Position numbers and translations under genes: made by a program
Notes under the pieces: model-generated
What the model was told of the DNA's origin: nothing
The model's input: only the letters and a program-made list of their open reading frames with translations
The model's database searches: none
In this document: in pieces, positions 46,584 through 62,886 of the stretch
Layout of the letters: each line of letters begins with the position of its first letter
Numbering within the stretch: position 1 is the first letter of the stretch
Assembly (NCBI RefSeq): GCF_020886775.1
Contig: NZ_AP024525.1
Span: 1,674,001-1,738,000 of the forward strand
Direction: 5' to 3'
Origin: Sinomonas cyclohexanicum
GTDB lineage: Bacteria > Actinomycetota > Actinomycetes > Actinomycetales > Micrococcaceae
DNA: 64,000 bases

Positions 46584-47789
46584 ATGAAGGATCGCATCGT
46601 CCTCGCCTACTCGGGCGGTCTGGACACCTCCGTCGCCATCGGCTGGATCGCCGACGCGACGGGCGCCGAGGTCGTCGCCGTCGCGGTCGACGTCGGCCAG
46701 GGCGGCGAGAACATGGAGACCGTCCGCCAGCGCGCGCTCGGCTGCGGCGCCGTCGAGGCCTATGTCGCCGATGCCCGCGACGAGTTCGCCGACGAGTACT
46801 GCATGCCCACCCTCAAGGCCAACGGCCTCTACCAGGGGCACTATCCGCTCGTCTCCGCGATCTCCCGCCCGGTCATCGTCAAGCACCTCGTCAAGGCCGC
46901 CCGCGAGTTCGGCGCGACCACCGTGGCACACGGCTGCACGGGCAAGGGCAACGACCAGGTCCGCTTCGAGGTCGGCATCCAGACGCTCGGCCCGGACCTG
47001 AAGTGCATCGCCCCGGTCCGCGACCTCGCGCTCACCCGCGACAAGGCCATCGCCTACGCGGAGGAGAAGCACCTCCCGATCGTCACCACGAAGAAGAACC
47101 CCTACTCGATCGACCAGAACGTGTGGGGCCGCGCCGTCGAGACGGGCTACCTCGAGGACATCTGGAACGCCCCGACGAAGGACATCTACGACTACACGGC
47201 GACCCCGGAGTTCCCGCCCGCGCCGGACGAGGTCACCATCTCCTTCAAGCAGGGTGTGCCGACGGCGCTGGACGGCGTCGAGATGAGCGCGCTGCAGATC
47301 ATCCAGGAGCTCAACCGCCGCGCCGGCGCCCAGGGCGTGGGCCGCATAGACGTGGTCGAGGACCGTCTCGTGGGCATCAAGAGCCGCGAGATCTATGAGG
47401 CCCCGGGCGCGATGGCCCTCATCACCGCGCACAAGCACCTCGAGGACATCACGATCGAGCGCGAGCACGCCCGCTTCAAGGCCACCGTGGATCGCCGCTG
47501 GAGCGAGCTCGTCTACGACGGCCAGTGGTTCTCCCCACTCAAGCGCGCCCTCGACACGTTCATCGACGACTCGCAGAAGTACGTCTCCGGCGACATCCGG
47601 ATGGTCATGCACGGCGGCACCGCCGTGGTCAACGGCCGCCGCTCCGACTCCTCGCTGTACGACTTCAACCTCGCGACCTACGACACGGGCGACACGTTCG
47701 ACCAGTCGAGCGCAAAGGGCTTCATCGACCTCTGGGGCATGTCCTCCAGGGTCGCCACGACCCGAGACAACCGCGTCGCGGGGGAGTGA
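46584..47789 (+). CDS. argG: Argininosuccinate synthase
   Basis: A 401-residue ATP-dependent ligase joining citrulline and aspartate. The P-loop-like [15 protein letters not shown] is at the N-terminus, and [14 protein letters not shown] and the later [13 protein letters not shown] match the family. The ATG at 46584 has AAGGAG upstream; the frame is open earlier but the longer forms lack a ribosome-binding site. argH follows 6 bases after its stop. Confidence 0.97.
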   Translation: MKDRIVLAYSGGLDTSVAIGWIADATGAEVVAVAVDVGQGGENMETVRQRALGCGAVEAYVADARDEFADEYCMPTLKANGLYQGHYPLVSAISRPVIVKHLVKAAREFGATTVAHGCTGKGNDQVRFEVGIQTLGPDLKCIAPVRDLALTRDKAIAYAEEKHLPIVTTKKNPYSIDQNVWGRAVETGYLEDIWNAPTKDIYDYTATPEFPPAPDEVTISFKQGVPTALDGVEMSALQIIQELNRRAGAQGVGRIDVVEDRLVGIKSREIYEAPGAMALITAHKHLEDITIEREHARFKATVDRRWSELVYDGQWFSPLKRALDTFIDDSQKYVSGDIRMVMHGGTAVVNGRRSDSSLYDFNLATYDTGDTFDQSSAKGFIDLWGMSSRVATTRDNRVAGE

Positions 47790-49247
<1,458 letters not shown>

Positions 49248-49285
49248 CACTTCCCCTGAACGTACGCTGGGAGGACCATGGAGGA

Positions 49286-50098
49286 GTGCTTCCCCGGCGC
49301 ACGCTCCTGCTCGTCGTCGCCCACCCCGACGACGAGGCCGTCGGCATCGCCGGCTCGATCGCCCTCCACGGCGCCGAGCCGGCGTTCCGCTTCGTGCTCG
49401 TCCACGCGACCGACGGCGCCGCCGGCCTCATCGCGTCGGGCGTCGACGCGACGCGGGAGACCCTCGGCGCCGTCCGCCGCATCGAGGACGAGAAGGCCTG
49501 GGCGGCCCACGGTCGCGCCCCCGACCGGCACGAGTGGTTCGGCTACGACGACGGGCTCGTCGCCGAGGCGGAGCCCGACGAGCTCATCGCGCGGATCCGG
49601 GAGGTCATGGTCGAGGAGCGGCCGGACGTCGTCGCAACGTTCGGGCCGGACGGCGTCACCGGCCACCCCGACCACATCGCGATCGGCCAGGCCACCGACG
49701 CCGCGTTCCTGAGCCTCACGGCCGCCGGGGACACGGGCGCCTCCGGGGCCGCGGCGCCGAGGCGGCTGCTGCACTGGGCGCTCAAGGAATCGACGTGGGC
49801 GCGCATCAACGCGGCCCGGCAGGCCACGGGCCTGCCGCCCTGGGACCCCGCGCAGGTCTACCACTTCCGCGGCATCCCCGACCATCTCGTGGACATGCGC
49901 GTGGACACGAGCAGCGTCGCCGAGCGAGTTGTCGCAGGCCTTGCGGAGCACCGTAGCCAGCGCCTCTCCCTCTTCGAGCATCCGCTGGCCCACGCCGCGT
50001 GGCTCTCGGCGACCTCGCGCGAGTACTTCGTGCAGGCCTGGCCCCCGCGCGAGCGCGGACTCCCGCTCCTGACCGACATCTTCGAGGGCCTCGATTAG
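49286..50098 (+). CDS. PIG-L family deacetylase
   Basis: A 270-residue zinc-dependent amidase. The AHPDDE motif (near residue 12) and the later GHPDHIAIGQATDAAF supply the metal ligands of the PIG-L/LmbE/MshB fold. Members deacetylate N-acetylglucosamine conjugates, for example in mycothiol synthesis or recycling (MshB, Mca). Mycothiol-dependent proteins are encoded next door, but specificity is not certain. The GTG at 49286 is preceded by GGAGG about 11 bases away; an upstream ATG at 49278 is out of frame. Confidence 0.83.
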   Translation: MLPRRTLLLVVAHPDDEAVGIAGSIALHGAEPAFRFVLVHATDGAAGLIASGVDATRETLGAVRRIEDEKAWAAHGRAPDRHEWFGYDDGLVAEAEPDELIARIREVMVEERPDVVATFGPDGVTGHPDHIAIGQATDAAFLSLTAAGDTGASGAAAPRRLLHWALKESTWARINAARQATGLPPWDPAQVYHFRGIPDHLVDMRVDTSSVAERVVAGLAEHRSQRLSLFEHPLAHAAWLSATSREYFVQAWPPRERGLPLLTDIFEGLD

Positions 50099-50327
50099 AG
50101 GACGCGCACCGTGCCCGCCGCGCCGTCCGCCCCGCCCAGGCGAAGCATCTCGCCGAAGTTTCACGGCCTTGCCGCCCGCCTCCGCGAGCATGCCGCGGCG
50201 CACGTGGGCGAGGGGGAGGGCCACGCGAGGCGCGGGCGACCTGCTCCCGATCACCAGCCGCGTCTCAGCCCCGCCCTGCATGCCCTCAGGATCGACCCGG
50301 CAATCCTCCCGCCCATCCGTGCAGCGG

Positions 50328-50333
50328 TAGTCT
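50328..50333 (+). promoter_or_regulatory. -10 element of a leaderless transcript
   Basis: TAGTCT ends exactly 6 bases before the ATG at 50340. No Shine-Dalgarno sequence is seen. The 241 bases from 50099 to 50339 otherwise show nothing I can support. Confidence 0.5.
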
Positions 50334-50339
50334 GGCCGC

Positions 50340-51092
50340 ATGGACACGGCACCCTCGGCGAAGTCGCCGGACAACCTCGGACTGCTGGCTGGGATCAGCG
50401 ACGCCGCGCGCGGGATCCACGACGAGCTGGGCGGATTCACGGACGACTCCGTTGCTGCGCCGTCCGAGCTTCCGGGCTGGACGCGCGGCCACGTCCTTGC
50501 ACACATCGCAGGCATCGCGGACGCCCTCGCCCGCCAGGCCGAGCTCGCGCGGCGCGGCGAGCAGGCCGACCTCTACGACGGCGGGATGCCCGCGCGGGAT
50601 GCCGCCATCGAGGCAGGGGCCCACGCCGACGCGGCTGTCCACCGTGCGCGCACGGGTGCCGCCGTGGACCGGGCCCTCGCCGCGTTCGAGGCGCTCGACC
50701 CGAGCGAGTGGGACACCCCGGTGCGGTTCCGACGCGGCGTGGTCCGGGACGCGGCCCTCGCGCTGTGGCGCGAGCTCGTCATCCACCGCAGCGACCTCGG
50801 CACCGGCTGCACGCAGCAGGAGTGGAGCGAGGACTTCTCCCAGCACCTCGTGGGCTTCCTCGAGCCGCGTGTCCCGGAGGGCCTCGCGTTTGAGCTGCGC
50901 CCCGCCACCGGCGTGCCGTTCCGCCTGGGTGGCGGGAGCGACGTCGTCGTGCTCGAGGGGCGCCTGCAGGACCTCGCGGCGTGGCTCGCGGGACGCTCAG
51001 TGGGGCACGGAGCGGTCCGTGCAGAGCGCGACGGCGAGGCCGTGCCGCTGCCCCCGCTCGGGCCGTGGCCATCCGCCATGGCCGTCAAGTAG
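50340..51092 (+). CDS. Maleylpyruvate isomerase-family mycothiol-dependent enzyme
   Basis: A 250-residue protein with an N-terminal DinB-like metal-binding domain and a C-terminal MDMPI domain. PGWTRGHVLAHIAGIADAL carries one conserved histidine, and WRELVIHRSDLGTG carries the Glu and Asp expected as further metal ligands. Enzymes of this family use mycothiol, the actinobacterial thiol, for isomerisation or conjugation; the substrate here is unknown. Next gene starts 3 bases after its stop. Confidence 0.82.
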   Translation: MDTAPSAKSPDNLGLLAGISDAARGIHDELGGFTDDSVAAPSELPGWTRGHVLAHIAGIADALARQAELARRGEQADLYDGGMPARDAAIEAGAHADAAVHRARTGAAVDRALAAFEALDPSEWDTPVRFRRGVVRDAALALWRELVIHRSDLGTGCTQQEWSEDFSQHLVGFLEPRVPEGLAFELRPATGVPFRLGGGSDVVVLEGRLQDLAAWLAGRSVGHGAVRAERDGEAVPLPPLGPWPSAMAVK

Positions 51093-51095
51093 ACC

Positions 51096-51767
51096 GTGGA
51101 CTTCGACGCGCTGGTCCGCTGGCTCATGCGCGACCCCGTCGCCGTCGCTCCGGATCTCCTCGGCGCCGTCCTCACGCATACGACGCCGGAGGGCGCGGTC
51201 GCCGTGCGGCTCACCGAGGTCGAGGCGTACCGCGGGCACCGCGACTCCGACCACCCCGACCCCGGCTCGCACTCGTATAACGGCCGCACGCCGCGCAACG
51301 AGGTCATGTGGGGCCCGCCCGGGCACTTGTACGTGTACTTCACGTACGGCATGCACTTCTGCGCCAACGTGGTGTGCGGGCCGGCGGGGAGCTCGTCCGG
51401 GTGCCTGCTGCGCGCGGGGGAGATTGTGGAGGGGATCGAGCTCGCGCGCTCGCGGCGGCCCTCCTCCCGGCAGGACGCCGACCTCGCGCGGGGGCCGGCG
51501 CGGCTCACCCAGGCGCTGGGGATCGGTCGCGGGGACGACGGAGCGACGCTCGACGGCGGGCGCTTCCGCCTCGAGCCGCCGGCCCATCGGGCCGCCGGGG
51601 TCCTCTCTGGGCCGCGTGTAGGCGTGGCCGGCGTCGGCGGGTCCGACGACTATCCGTGGCGATTCTGGCTTCCCGGGGAGCCGAGCGTCTCCCCGTACCG
51701 TCCCGCCAAGCCGCGGGCCAGGGCCAAGCCCCGGCCCGATGTGAAGTCCCCAACCCCCACCGTCTGA
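51096..51767 (+). CDS. DNA-3-methyladenine glycosylase, MPG/AAG type
   Basis: A 223-residue base-excision glycosylase of the vertebrate AAG (MPG) family, which removes alkylated purines. It has [16 protein letters not shown] with the catalytic glutamate region, [22 protein letters not shown] and [13 protein letters not shown]. The GTG start follows the upstream gene closely. Its stop codon lies inside the first 14-nt repeat-like sequence of the array that follows. Confidence 0.9.
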   Translation: MDFDALVRWLMRDPVAVAPDLLGAVLTHTTPEGAVAVRLTEVEAYRGHRDSDHPDPGSHSYNGRTPRNEVMWGPPGHLYVYFTYGMHFCANVVCGPAGSSSGCLLRAGEIVEGIELARSRRPSSRQDADLARGPARLTQALGIGRGDDGATLDGGRFRLEPPAHRAAGVLSGPRVGVAGVGGSDDYPWRFWLPGEPSVSPYRPAKPRARAKPRPDVKSPTPTV

Positions 51768-51769
51768 AA

Positions 51770-51861
51770 GTCACCTCCTGAATGTCACCTCCTGAAGGTC
51801 ACCTTCTGAAAGTCACTTCCTGTGGGTGCGCACTCACCGGAGGTGACACTCAGAAGCTGAC
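51770..51861. repeat. 14-nt-unit inverted array between convergent glycosylase and acetyltransferase genes
   Basis: Four forward units start at 51770, 51784, 51798 and 51812: GTCACCTCCTGAAT, GTCACCTCCTGAAG, GTCACCTTCTGAAA, GTCACTTCCTGTGG. Two inverted units follow, read on the minus strand: GTCAGCTTCTGAGT (51861 to 51848) and GTCACCTCCGGTGA (51847 to 51834). This is the largest of the three arrays. Confidence 0.85.
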
Positions 51862-51889
51862 CCAGACCGGAGGCGGGCGGCGGGCCTTA

Positions 51890-52498
51890 TTACGCCGCGT
51901 CGACCGGCGCGAGGTCGCCCGGGGAGCGCGGGGCGAGGCGGGACAGGAGCCTGCCCCGCACCATGGGCCACTCGGGCTCGAGCACGGAGAACACGGCGGT
52001 GTCCACGCGCGCGCCGTCGTGCCCCGGCCGGTACCCCCGCAGTGTCCCCTCATAGACGGCGCCCATCGTGAGCAGCGCCTTTGCGCTCCGGCCGTTGCGC
52101 GTGTCTACCCGGAAGGAGATGCGGCTCAGCCCCATCTCCTCGAACGCATGGGACAGGAGCAGGTACTTGCTGGCCGGATTGGCGCCGGAACCCCAGTACG
52201 GGCGAGCGAAGAAGGTCCCGCCGACCTCGGCGCGCCCGTGGCCAAGGTCGACGTCGTACAGCCCCGTGGTTCCGACGAGCGCGCCGGAGGCGTCGTCGGC
52301 CGCGGCGAACGGCATGGTGGCGGGATCCTCGAGCCGCGCGGCGAACAGCGCGGCCAAGTCCTCGACGGAGTCGGGTCGGCGCGCGGCCATCCCGGACCAC
52401 AGCGAAGCGTCGATGTGCGAGAAGAGCTGCTCCGCGTACAGGGGTGAGAGCGGAAGCAGACGGACGCCGTGCCCGGCGAGCGTGAGCTCATGATGCAT
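51890..52498 (-). CDS. GNAT-family N-acetyltransferase, RimJ/RimL type
   Basis: A 202-residue GNAT protein resembling RimJ/RimL ribosomal-protein acetyltransferases. It has HELTLAGHGVRLLPLSP at the start and GTFFARPYWGSGANPASKYL, where the family R/QXXGXG motif is replaced by YWGSGA, then a C-terminal GYRPGHDGARVDTAVFSVL typical of the group. The start at 52498 is the first good ATG; the frame extends upstream. It converges on the glycosylase gene across the 14-nt array. Confidence 0.82.
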   Translation of the reverse strand: MHHELTLAGHGVRLLPLSPLYAEQLFSHIDASLWSGMAARRPDSVEDLAALFAARLEDPATMPFAAADDASGALVGTTGLYDVDLGHGRAEVGGTFFARPYWGSGANPASKYLLLSHAFEEMGLSRISFRVDTRNGRSAKALLTMGAVYEGTLRGYRPGHDGARVDTAVFSVLEPEWPMVRGRLLSRLAPRSPGDLAPVDAA

Positions 52499-52568
52499 GC
52501 GCACATTCAAGCACCCGCTGCCAGTCCGTGAACATGCCCGCTCGGGCCATGTGGACATGAACTTTCGG

Positions 52569-52574
52569 TAACGT
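52569..52574 (+). promoter_or_regulatory. -10 element of a probable leaderless apt transcript
   Basis: TAACGT ends exactly 6 bases before the GTG at 52581. No Shine-Dalgarno sequence is present. The -35 is poorly defined. Confidence 0.5.
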
Positions 52575-52580
52575 GGACCC

Positions 52581-53177
52581 GTGAGTGAACCGACCCCCGA
52601 AACGACGGCCCCGACCTCTACTCCGAGCAGCGCAACGACCCCGTCGCTGCAGGCTGTGGAGGACATCCTGGACCGGCTCTGCGCCACCGTGCCCGACTAT
52701 CCGAAGCCGGGCATCGTCTTCAAGGATCTCACCCCGGCATTCGCCGACGCGGAGGGCCTCCGGGCCATCGTGGACGCGATCGTCGCCCCGTTCGCGGGCG
52801 AGTTCGACCTGGTCGCGGGGATCGAGGCGCGCGGCTTCCTGCTCGCATCGGCGGCCGCGTATGCGACCGGGACGGGCGTTCTGACCGTGCGCAAGGCGGG
52901 GAAGCTCCCGCGCGAGACATTCACCGAGGAGTACGCGCTCGAGTACGGGACCGCCGCCCTCGAGGTCCACACCACGGACATCCCCGACGGCGCCCGCGTC
53001 CTCGTCCTCGACGACGTGCTGGCTACGGGCGGGACCGTCGGCGCAGCGGTGCGCCTCGTCAACCGGTGCGGGGGCACTGTGGTGGGGGTCGGCGTCGTGC
53101 TCGAACTGGAGGCGCTGGGAGGCCGCGGGGCGCTCGTGGGCCAGCGCGTGCACTCGCTCCAACGCCTCGGCGACTGA
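52581..53177 (+). CDS. apt: Adenine phosphoribosyltransferase
   Basis: A 198-residue purine salvage enzyme that makes AMP from adenine and PRPP. The PRPP-binding motif is VLVLDDVLATGGTVGAAVRL, and KPGIVFKDLTPAFAD near the N-terminus is typical of Apt. A serine/threonine/proline-rich lead of about 30 residues precedes the core. No relA-type gene follows, unlike many actinobacteria. Confidence 0.94.
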   Translation: MSEPTPETTAPTSTPSSATTPSLQAVEDILDRLCATVPDYPKPGIVFKDLTPAFADAEGLRAIVDAIVAPFAGEFDLVAGIEARGFLLASAAAYATGTGVLTVRKAGKLPRETFTEEYALEYGTAALEVHTTDIPDGARVLVLDDVLATGGTVGAAVRLVNRCGGTVVGVGVVLELEALGGRGALVGQRVHSLQRLGD

Positions 53178-53228
53178 GCCCGCGTCACATGTCTCAGGGA
53201 AGTGCGCATCCGTTCACCGGAATCGCTG

Positions 53229-53234
53229 TAGAAT
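53229..53234 (+). promoter_or_regulatory. -10 element before the HelD-like gene
   Basis: TAGAAT lies 35 bases before the ATG at 53270, which has its own GGGGAAGG ribosome-binding sequence (53257-53264). The -35 is not obvious. Confidence 0.4.
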
Positions 53235-53269
53235 GGACGGTCAAACTTTTCTGACTGGGGAAGGCAAGA

Positions 53270-55528
53270 ATGCTCGACGCTGATCTCGCCCACGAACGGG
53301 ACTACGTCAAGGGCCTCTACCTGAGGCTTGACGAGCTGCGAGAGGAGAAGCGCGGCCAGCTCGCGGCCGTCCGCAAGGCGGGCGCGATCGGCTCGAGCCA
53401 GAACGTCTCGGAGCGTGACGCCTTCGCGGCGATGTATGAGGACCGTCTCGCGCAGCTCGACGCTGTCGAGGACCGCCTCGTGTTCGGCCGGCTCGACCTG
53501 GACGGCGGGGAATCGCAGTACATCGGCCGCATCGGGATGAGCACGGACGACCTGCGCCGGCTCATGGTCGATTGGCGTGCCCCGGAGGCGAGCCACTTCT
53601 ACCAGGCCACGGCGTTCGACCGGCAGGGCGTGCGCCGCCGCCGGCACTTGATCCTGCAAGGCCGTGAGGTCAAGGCGATCGAGGATGACGTGCTCGACGC
53701 CGGGATGCTCGCCGATGGCGGGACGCACCACCAGGGCGAGGGGGCGCTGCTCGCCGCCCTGGACTCGAAGCGCACCGGCCGCATGGCGGACATCGTCAGC
53801 ACCATCCAGGCCGAGCAGGACAGGATCATCCGCGCCCCCATGCCCGGCGCGCTCGTCGTCCAGGGCGGTCCGGGCACCGGCAAGACCGCCGTGGCACTTC
53901 ACCGCGCCGCGTACCTGCTCTACTCGCACCGCGACCGGCTCAAGAGCGCGGGCGTGCTGCTGGTGGGGCCGTCGTCGTCCTTCATGAAGTACATCGAGCG
54001 GGTCCTTCCCTCGCTGGGCGAGACCGGCGTGGTCATGTCCAGCGTGGGCCGGCTCATGCCGGGCATCGCGGGCGTCCCCGAGACGGACCCGCGCATCGCC
54101 GCGCTCAAGGGCAGCCGGCGGATGGTGGGCCTCATCGCGGCGGCTGTCGCGAACCGGCAGCGGGTCCCCGCGACGGACCGGGTCCTGGAGGTCGAGGGGT
54201 ACAAGCTCGTCCTGACTCCTCGGCAGGTCCGCCGCGCCCGTGACCGTGCGCGCGGAACCGGCAAGCCGTACAACGACGCCCGCAACACGTTCGTGAAGAT
54301 CCTGCTGCGCGAGCTCACGGAGCAGCTTCAGGCCAAGGTCGAGGCGAGCGGGTCCGGCAACACGACGGACCGCTCGTACCTCGCCGAGGACGTCCGCCAG
54401 TCCCGAGATGTGCGCGTGGCAGTGAACCTGTGCTGGATGCCGATGACGGCGGAGAAGCTCGTTGCCGAGCTGTTCGGCAAGCGGAGCCTCCTCGACGCCG
54501 TCGCGGCCGACTTCTCCGAGGAAGAGCGCGAGCTCCTGCACCGCCCTGCGGACACGCCGTGGACCGAGGCCGACATTCCGCTGCTCGACGAGGCCGCGGA
54601 GCTCCTCGGCGAGCTCGACGCGAGCACCGGCCATGAGGCCGCCCGCCGCGAGGCGGAGCGCCGCCGCGACCTCGAGAACGCCCAGCAGACCCTCAAGAAC
54701 ATCGACGCGACCCTGCGCGAGCAGGGCATCGACGGCGTCGTGGAGGCCGAGGACCTCGTCGCCTTCCAGCAGGGACCCGAGCAGCGTCTGACGGCGGCGG
54801 AGCGCGCTGTGGGCGACCGCACCTGGGCCTACGGCCACATCATCGTGGACGAGGCGCAGGAGCTCTCCTACATGCAGTGGCGGCTGCTCGTGCGCCGCTG
54901 CCCCGTGAAGTCCTTCACGATCGTCGGCGACATCGCCCAGACCTCCTCGGCCGCGGGCGCCTCCTCGTGGGGCCGCGCGCTGCGCCCCTTCTTCGGCGAC
55001 CGCTGGACCCTCGAGGAGCTCACGGTCAACTACCGCACCCCGAGCCAGATCGCCGAGGCAGCCGCCCGCATGGCCGCCGCGGCGGGCCTCGTCGTCTCCG
55101 CGCCGAAGGCCGTGCGGGAGGGCCGCTGGGAGCCGATCGTCGAGCGGGCGCCGAGAGGCGACGTCGTGCGCCACCTCGTCGCTATCCTGCCGGAGGAGCT
55201 CAAGGCGGCCGACGGCGGTCTGGTCGCCGTGATCGCGGACGGTCCCCTCCTGCGCTCGGCGCGCGAGGAGCTTCGTGCGGCATATGGGGCGCGCGTCGGT
55301 GGCGGCGCGGGCAGCTTCGAGCAGGACATCGTGGTGCTGGACCCGCGAGAGGCGAAGGGCCTCGAGTTCGACGTGGTGGTGGTCCTCGAGCCGAGCCAGC
55401 TGCTGGACCACGAGCACGGGAAGGTCGGCGACCTGTACGTTGCGATGACCCGGCCCACGCAGCGGCTGCGGCTCATCGCCGAGGGCCCGATTCCGGCCGG
55501 GATCCTGCAGGAAGGGCCGGCCGCGTGA
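53270..55528 (+). CDS. HelD-like RNA polymerase-associated motor ATPase (UvrD superfamily)
   Basis: A 752-residue superfamily 1 ATPase. An N-terminal coiled-coil (about 10-75) precedes the motor. Walker A is GGPGTGKTA near residue 199, Walker B is HIIVDEAQELSYMQW, and motif IV-VI-like sequences are NYRTPSQIAEAA and VAMTRPTQRLRLI. This arrangement is that of HelD, which releases stalled or rifampicin-bound RNA polymerase. I see no adjacent rifamycin-responsive element. tyrS overlaps the stop codon by 4 bases. Confidence 0.85.
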   Translation: MLDADLAHERDYVKGLYLRLDELREEKRGQLAAVRKAGAIGSSQNVSERDAFAAMYEDRLAQLDAVEDRLVFGRLDLDGGESQYIGRIGMSTDDLRRLMVDWRAPEASHFYQATAFDRQGVRRRRHLILQGREVKAIEDDVLDAGMLADGGTHHQGEGALLAALDSKRTGRMADIVSTIQAEQDRIIRAPMPGALVVQGGPGTGKTAVALHRAAYLLYSHRDRLKSAGVLLVGPSSSFMKYIERVLPSLGETGVVMSSVGRLMPGIAGVPETDPRIAALKGSRRMVGLIAAAVANRQRVPATDRVLEVEGYKLVLTPRQVRRARDRARGTGKPYNDARNTFVKILLRELTEQLQAKVEASGSGNTTDRSYLAEDVRQSRDVRVAVNLCWMPMTAEKLVAELFGKRSLLDAVAADFSEEERELLHRPADTPWTEADIPLLDEAAELLGELDASTGHEAARREAERRRDLENAQQTLKNIDATLREQGIDGVVEAEDLVAFQQGPEQRLTAAERAVGDRTWAYGHIIVDEAQELSYMQWRLLVRRCPVKSFTIVGDIAQTSSAAGASSWGRALRPFFGDRWTLEELTVNYRTPSQIAEAAARMAAAAGLVVSAPKAVREGRWEPIVERAPRGDVVRHLVAILPEELKAADGGLVAVIADGPLLRSAREELRAAYGARVGGGAGSFEQDIVVLDPREAKGLEFDVVVVLEPSQLLDHEHGKVGDLYVAMTRPTQRLRLIAEGPIPAGILQEGPAA

Positions 55529-56856
55529 CTGATACCGTAGAAGCCGTGCCGCAGACAGCAATCCTGGACTCCCAGAAGAACGATCCGAGCTTTCCCAACA
55601 TCTGGCAGGAGCTCAAGTGGCGTGGCCTGGTCCACGTCTCGACCGACGAGGCGGAGCTCGAGGAACTGCTCGCGGGGGATCCGATCACGTATTACTGCGG
55701 CTTCGACCCCACGGCGCCGAGCCTCCATCTGGGCAACCTCGTGCAGCTGCTCGTGCTGCGCCGCCTGCAGCTGGCCGGGCACAATCCGCTGGGCCTCGTA
55801 GGCGGCTCGACCGGCCTGATCGGGGACCCGCGCCCCACGGCCGAGCGGACGCTGAACACGAAGGACACGGTCGCCGAGTGGGTCGGCTACCTCAAGGCCC
55901 AGGTGAGCCGGTTCCTGTCCTTCGAAGGCGAGAACGCCGCGCGGATCGTGAACAACCTTGACTGGACCGCGCCGATGACCGCGATCGACTTCCTCCGCGA
56001 GGTCGGCAAGCACTACCGCGTCGGGACCATGCTGAAGAAGGATGCGGTCGCCTCACGCCTGAACTCGGACGAGGGCATCTCCTACACCGAGTTCAGCTAC
56101 CAGATCCTCCAGGGCATGGACTACCTCGAGCTGTACCGGCAGTACGGGTGTGTGCTCGAGACGGGCGGCTCGGACCAGTGGGGCAACCTCACGAGCGGCA
56201 CGGAGCTGATCCGAAAGGTCGAGGGCACGAGCGTTCACGCGTTCGGGACGCCACTCATCACCAATTCCGACGGCACCAAGTTCGGCAAGAGCGAGGGCAA
56301 CGCGATCTGGCTCGACGCGTCGATGTGCTCGCCGTACACGTTCTACCAGTTCTGGCTCAACGCCTCGGATGCCGATGTGGTGGACCGTCTCAAGGTGTTC
56401 ACGTTCCTCACGCGCGCCGAGATCGAGGAGCTCGAGGCCGCCGTCGAGGACCGGCCGTTCGCTCGTGAGGCGCAGCGCCGGCTCGCGTTCGAGGTGACGT
56501 CCCTCGTCCACGGGGTCGATGCGACCGAGAAGGTCATCGCCGCTTCCGCCGCGCTGTTCGGCAACGGAGACCTCGGCGTCCTCGACGAGGGCACCCTCTC
56601 GGCGGCTACGGCGGAGCTCACGACGGCGGCTGTGTCACCAGGGCAGCTCGGCATCGTCGAGCTGTTGGTCGCCACTGGGCTCGCGGACAGCAAGTCCGCC
56701 GCGCGGCGCACCGTGGGGGAGGGAGGCGCCTACGTGAACAACACGAAGATCACCGACCCCGAAGCGGTGGTCGATCCCGAGGACGCCCTGCACGGGAAGT
56801 ACTTCCTCGTGCGCCGGGGCAAGAAGAACCTGGCCACGGCGGTCCTTGAGGGCTGA
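55525..56856 (+). CDS. tyrS: Tyrosyl-tRNA synthetase
   Basis: A 443-residue class I synthetase. The HIGH motif appears as HLGN in APSLHLGNLVQLL, and the KMSKS motif as KFGKS near residue 253. A C-terminal S4-like RNA-binding domain holds SAARRTVGEGGAYVNN. The GTG start overlaps the helD stop codon by 4 bases; another GTG eight codons in is possible. A terminator follows, then the rRNA operon. Confidence 0.96.
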   Translation: MTDTVEAVPQTAILDSQKNDPSFPNIWQELKWRGLVHVSTDEAELEELLAGDPITYYCGFDPTAPSLHLGNLVQLLVLRRLQLAGHNPLGLVGGSTGLIGDPRPTAERTLNTKDTVAEWVGYLKAQVSRFLSFEGENAARIVNNLDWTAPMTAIDFLREVGKHYRVGTMLKKDAVASRLNSDEGISYTEFSYQILQGMDYLELYRQYGCVLETGGSDQWGNLTSGTELIRKVEGTSVHAFGTPLITNSDGTKFGKSEGNAIWLDASMCSPYTFYQFWLNASDADVVDRLKVFTFLTRAEIEELEAAVEDRPFAREAQRRLAFEVTSLVHGVDATEKVIAASAALFGNGDLGVLDEGTLSAATAELTTAAVSPGQLGIVELLVATGLADSKSAARRTVGEGGAYVNNTKITDPEAVVDPEDALHGKYFLVRRGKKNLATAVLEG

Positions 56857-56880
56857 TCGAGTCGCGCAAGACTCCACGAG

Positions 56881-56908
56881 GGCCCCTTCGGCAGCAGCCG
56901 AGGGGGCC
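56881..56908 (+). terminator. Terminator after tyrS
   Basis: GGCCCCTTCGGC (56881-56892) pairs with GCCGAGGGGGCC (56897-56908) around AGCA, a 12-bp stem with one G-T pair, then TTCGTG. It closes the helD-tyrS unit before the rRNA promoters. Confidence 0.8.
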
Positions 56909-56954
56909 TTCGTGCGGTGTGGTCAAGGCGACACGCCCGGGAGGGCCGCGCGAG

Positions 56955-56983
56955 TTGCGGAGCCCCGACGCAGAGGGTAATGT
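56955..56983 (+). promoter_or_regulatory. Candidate rRNA promoter P1
   Basis: -35 TTGCGG (56955-56960), 17-base spacer, -10 TAATGT (56978-56983), about 390 bases before the 16S gene. The 515-base gap 56857-57371 holds the terminator, two candidate promoters and the leader; no protein gene is supported there. Confidence 0.4.
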
Positions 56984-57114
56984 TCTTCGAGTCGCCAACG
57001 CAGTGCGGAGGCGCAAAACCCCAGAACTCGCCCCTCGGGAAATGCTCGGAACACTGGCCATGCGCCGGAACACCTGCAGCGCCCCGAGGGGAAGAATTCA
57101 GGCAAGAGCGGATT

Positions 57115-57142
57115 TTGAATCCGCGGCTGAATCCGGTAGAGT
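57115..57142 (+). promoter_or_regulatory. Candidate rRNA promoter P2
   Basis: -35 TTGAAT (57115-57120), 16-base spacer, -10 TAGAGT (57137-57142), followed by AAGGGACCG. Closer to the 16S gene than P1. Confidence 0.45.
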
Positions 57143-57206
57143 AAGGGACCGTTGCTTCGGGAAGCGCAAGGCTGAAACGGACTTGCGAATTACCGGAAGT
57201 TGTTTG

Positions 57207-57227
57207 TTGTTTGAGAACTCAATAGTG
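57207..57227 (+). promoter_or_regulatory. Conserved pre-16S leader element
   Basis: TTGTTTGAGAACT with a nearby ATAGTG is repeated almost exactly at 59287-59307 in the 16S-23S spacer. Such elements before both large rRNAs usually mark antitermination or processing sites. Confidence 0.5.
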
Positions 57228-57371
57228 TGCCAAGTTTTGTTGATGCCATTTTTTTGGTTATCAGTTGCCTGGTTGCGTGCGCCCCTGTGTGCGTGGCTGG
57301 GTGTTTGATGCCGGATCATTTTCTGCTGGCTGGTGGCCTCATTTTCCTGGGGTTTCTGGTTGGCGTGTTTT

Positions 57372-62523
<5,152 letters not shown>

Positions 62524-62716
62524 ACACACCACCCACCCGGTGGTGGCAAGAACCACTGCATGCCCCGCGTCCACCATACGGTCCCCAGACAACAAACCCC
62601 ACCCCCGCCCCACCCCACGGGGCGGACACGGGCACCGCGACCACAACCGAACACAGATCCACGGACAACAACCGTGACCACAGCTTCCCACCCCCACCCG
62701 GGGGACGGGACAAAGG

Positions 62717-62836
62717 GTTACGGCGGCCATAGCGTGGGGGAAACGCCCGGACCCATCCCGAACCCGGAAGCTAAGACCCACAGCGCCGATGGTACTGCAC
62801 CCGCCAGGGTGTGGGAGAGTAGGACACCGCCGGACA
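62717..62836 (+). rRNA. rrf: 5S ribosomal RNA
   Basis: About 120 nt beginning GTTACGGCGGCCATAGCG, with the conserved CCCGAACCCGGAAGCTAAG loop, and ending in ACCGCCGGAC, which pairs with the 5' end. It lies 193 bases after the 23S gene; that spacer shows no gene. Confidence 0.95.
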
Positions 62837-62847
62837 ACCATTAGGTA

Positions 62848-62886
62848 GAGCCCCCCAACCATACGGTTGGGGGGCTCCCACATTTT
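62848..62886 (+). terminator. rRNA operon terminator
   Basis: A perfect 13-bp stem GAGCCCCCCAACC (62848-62860) pairs with 62865-62877 around the loop ATAC, followed by CCACATTTT. Strong intrinsic terminator 11 bases after the 5S gene. Confidence 0.9.
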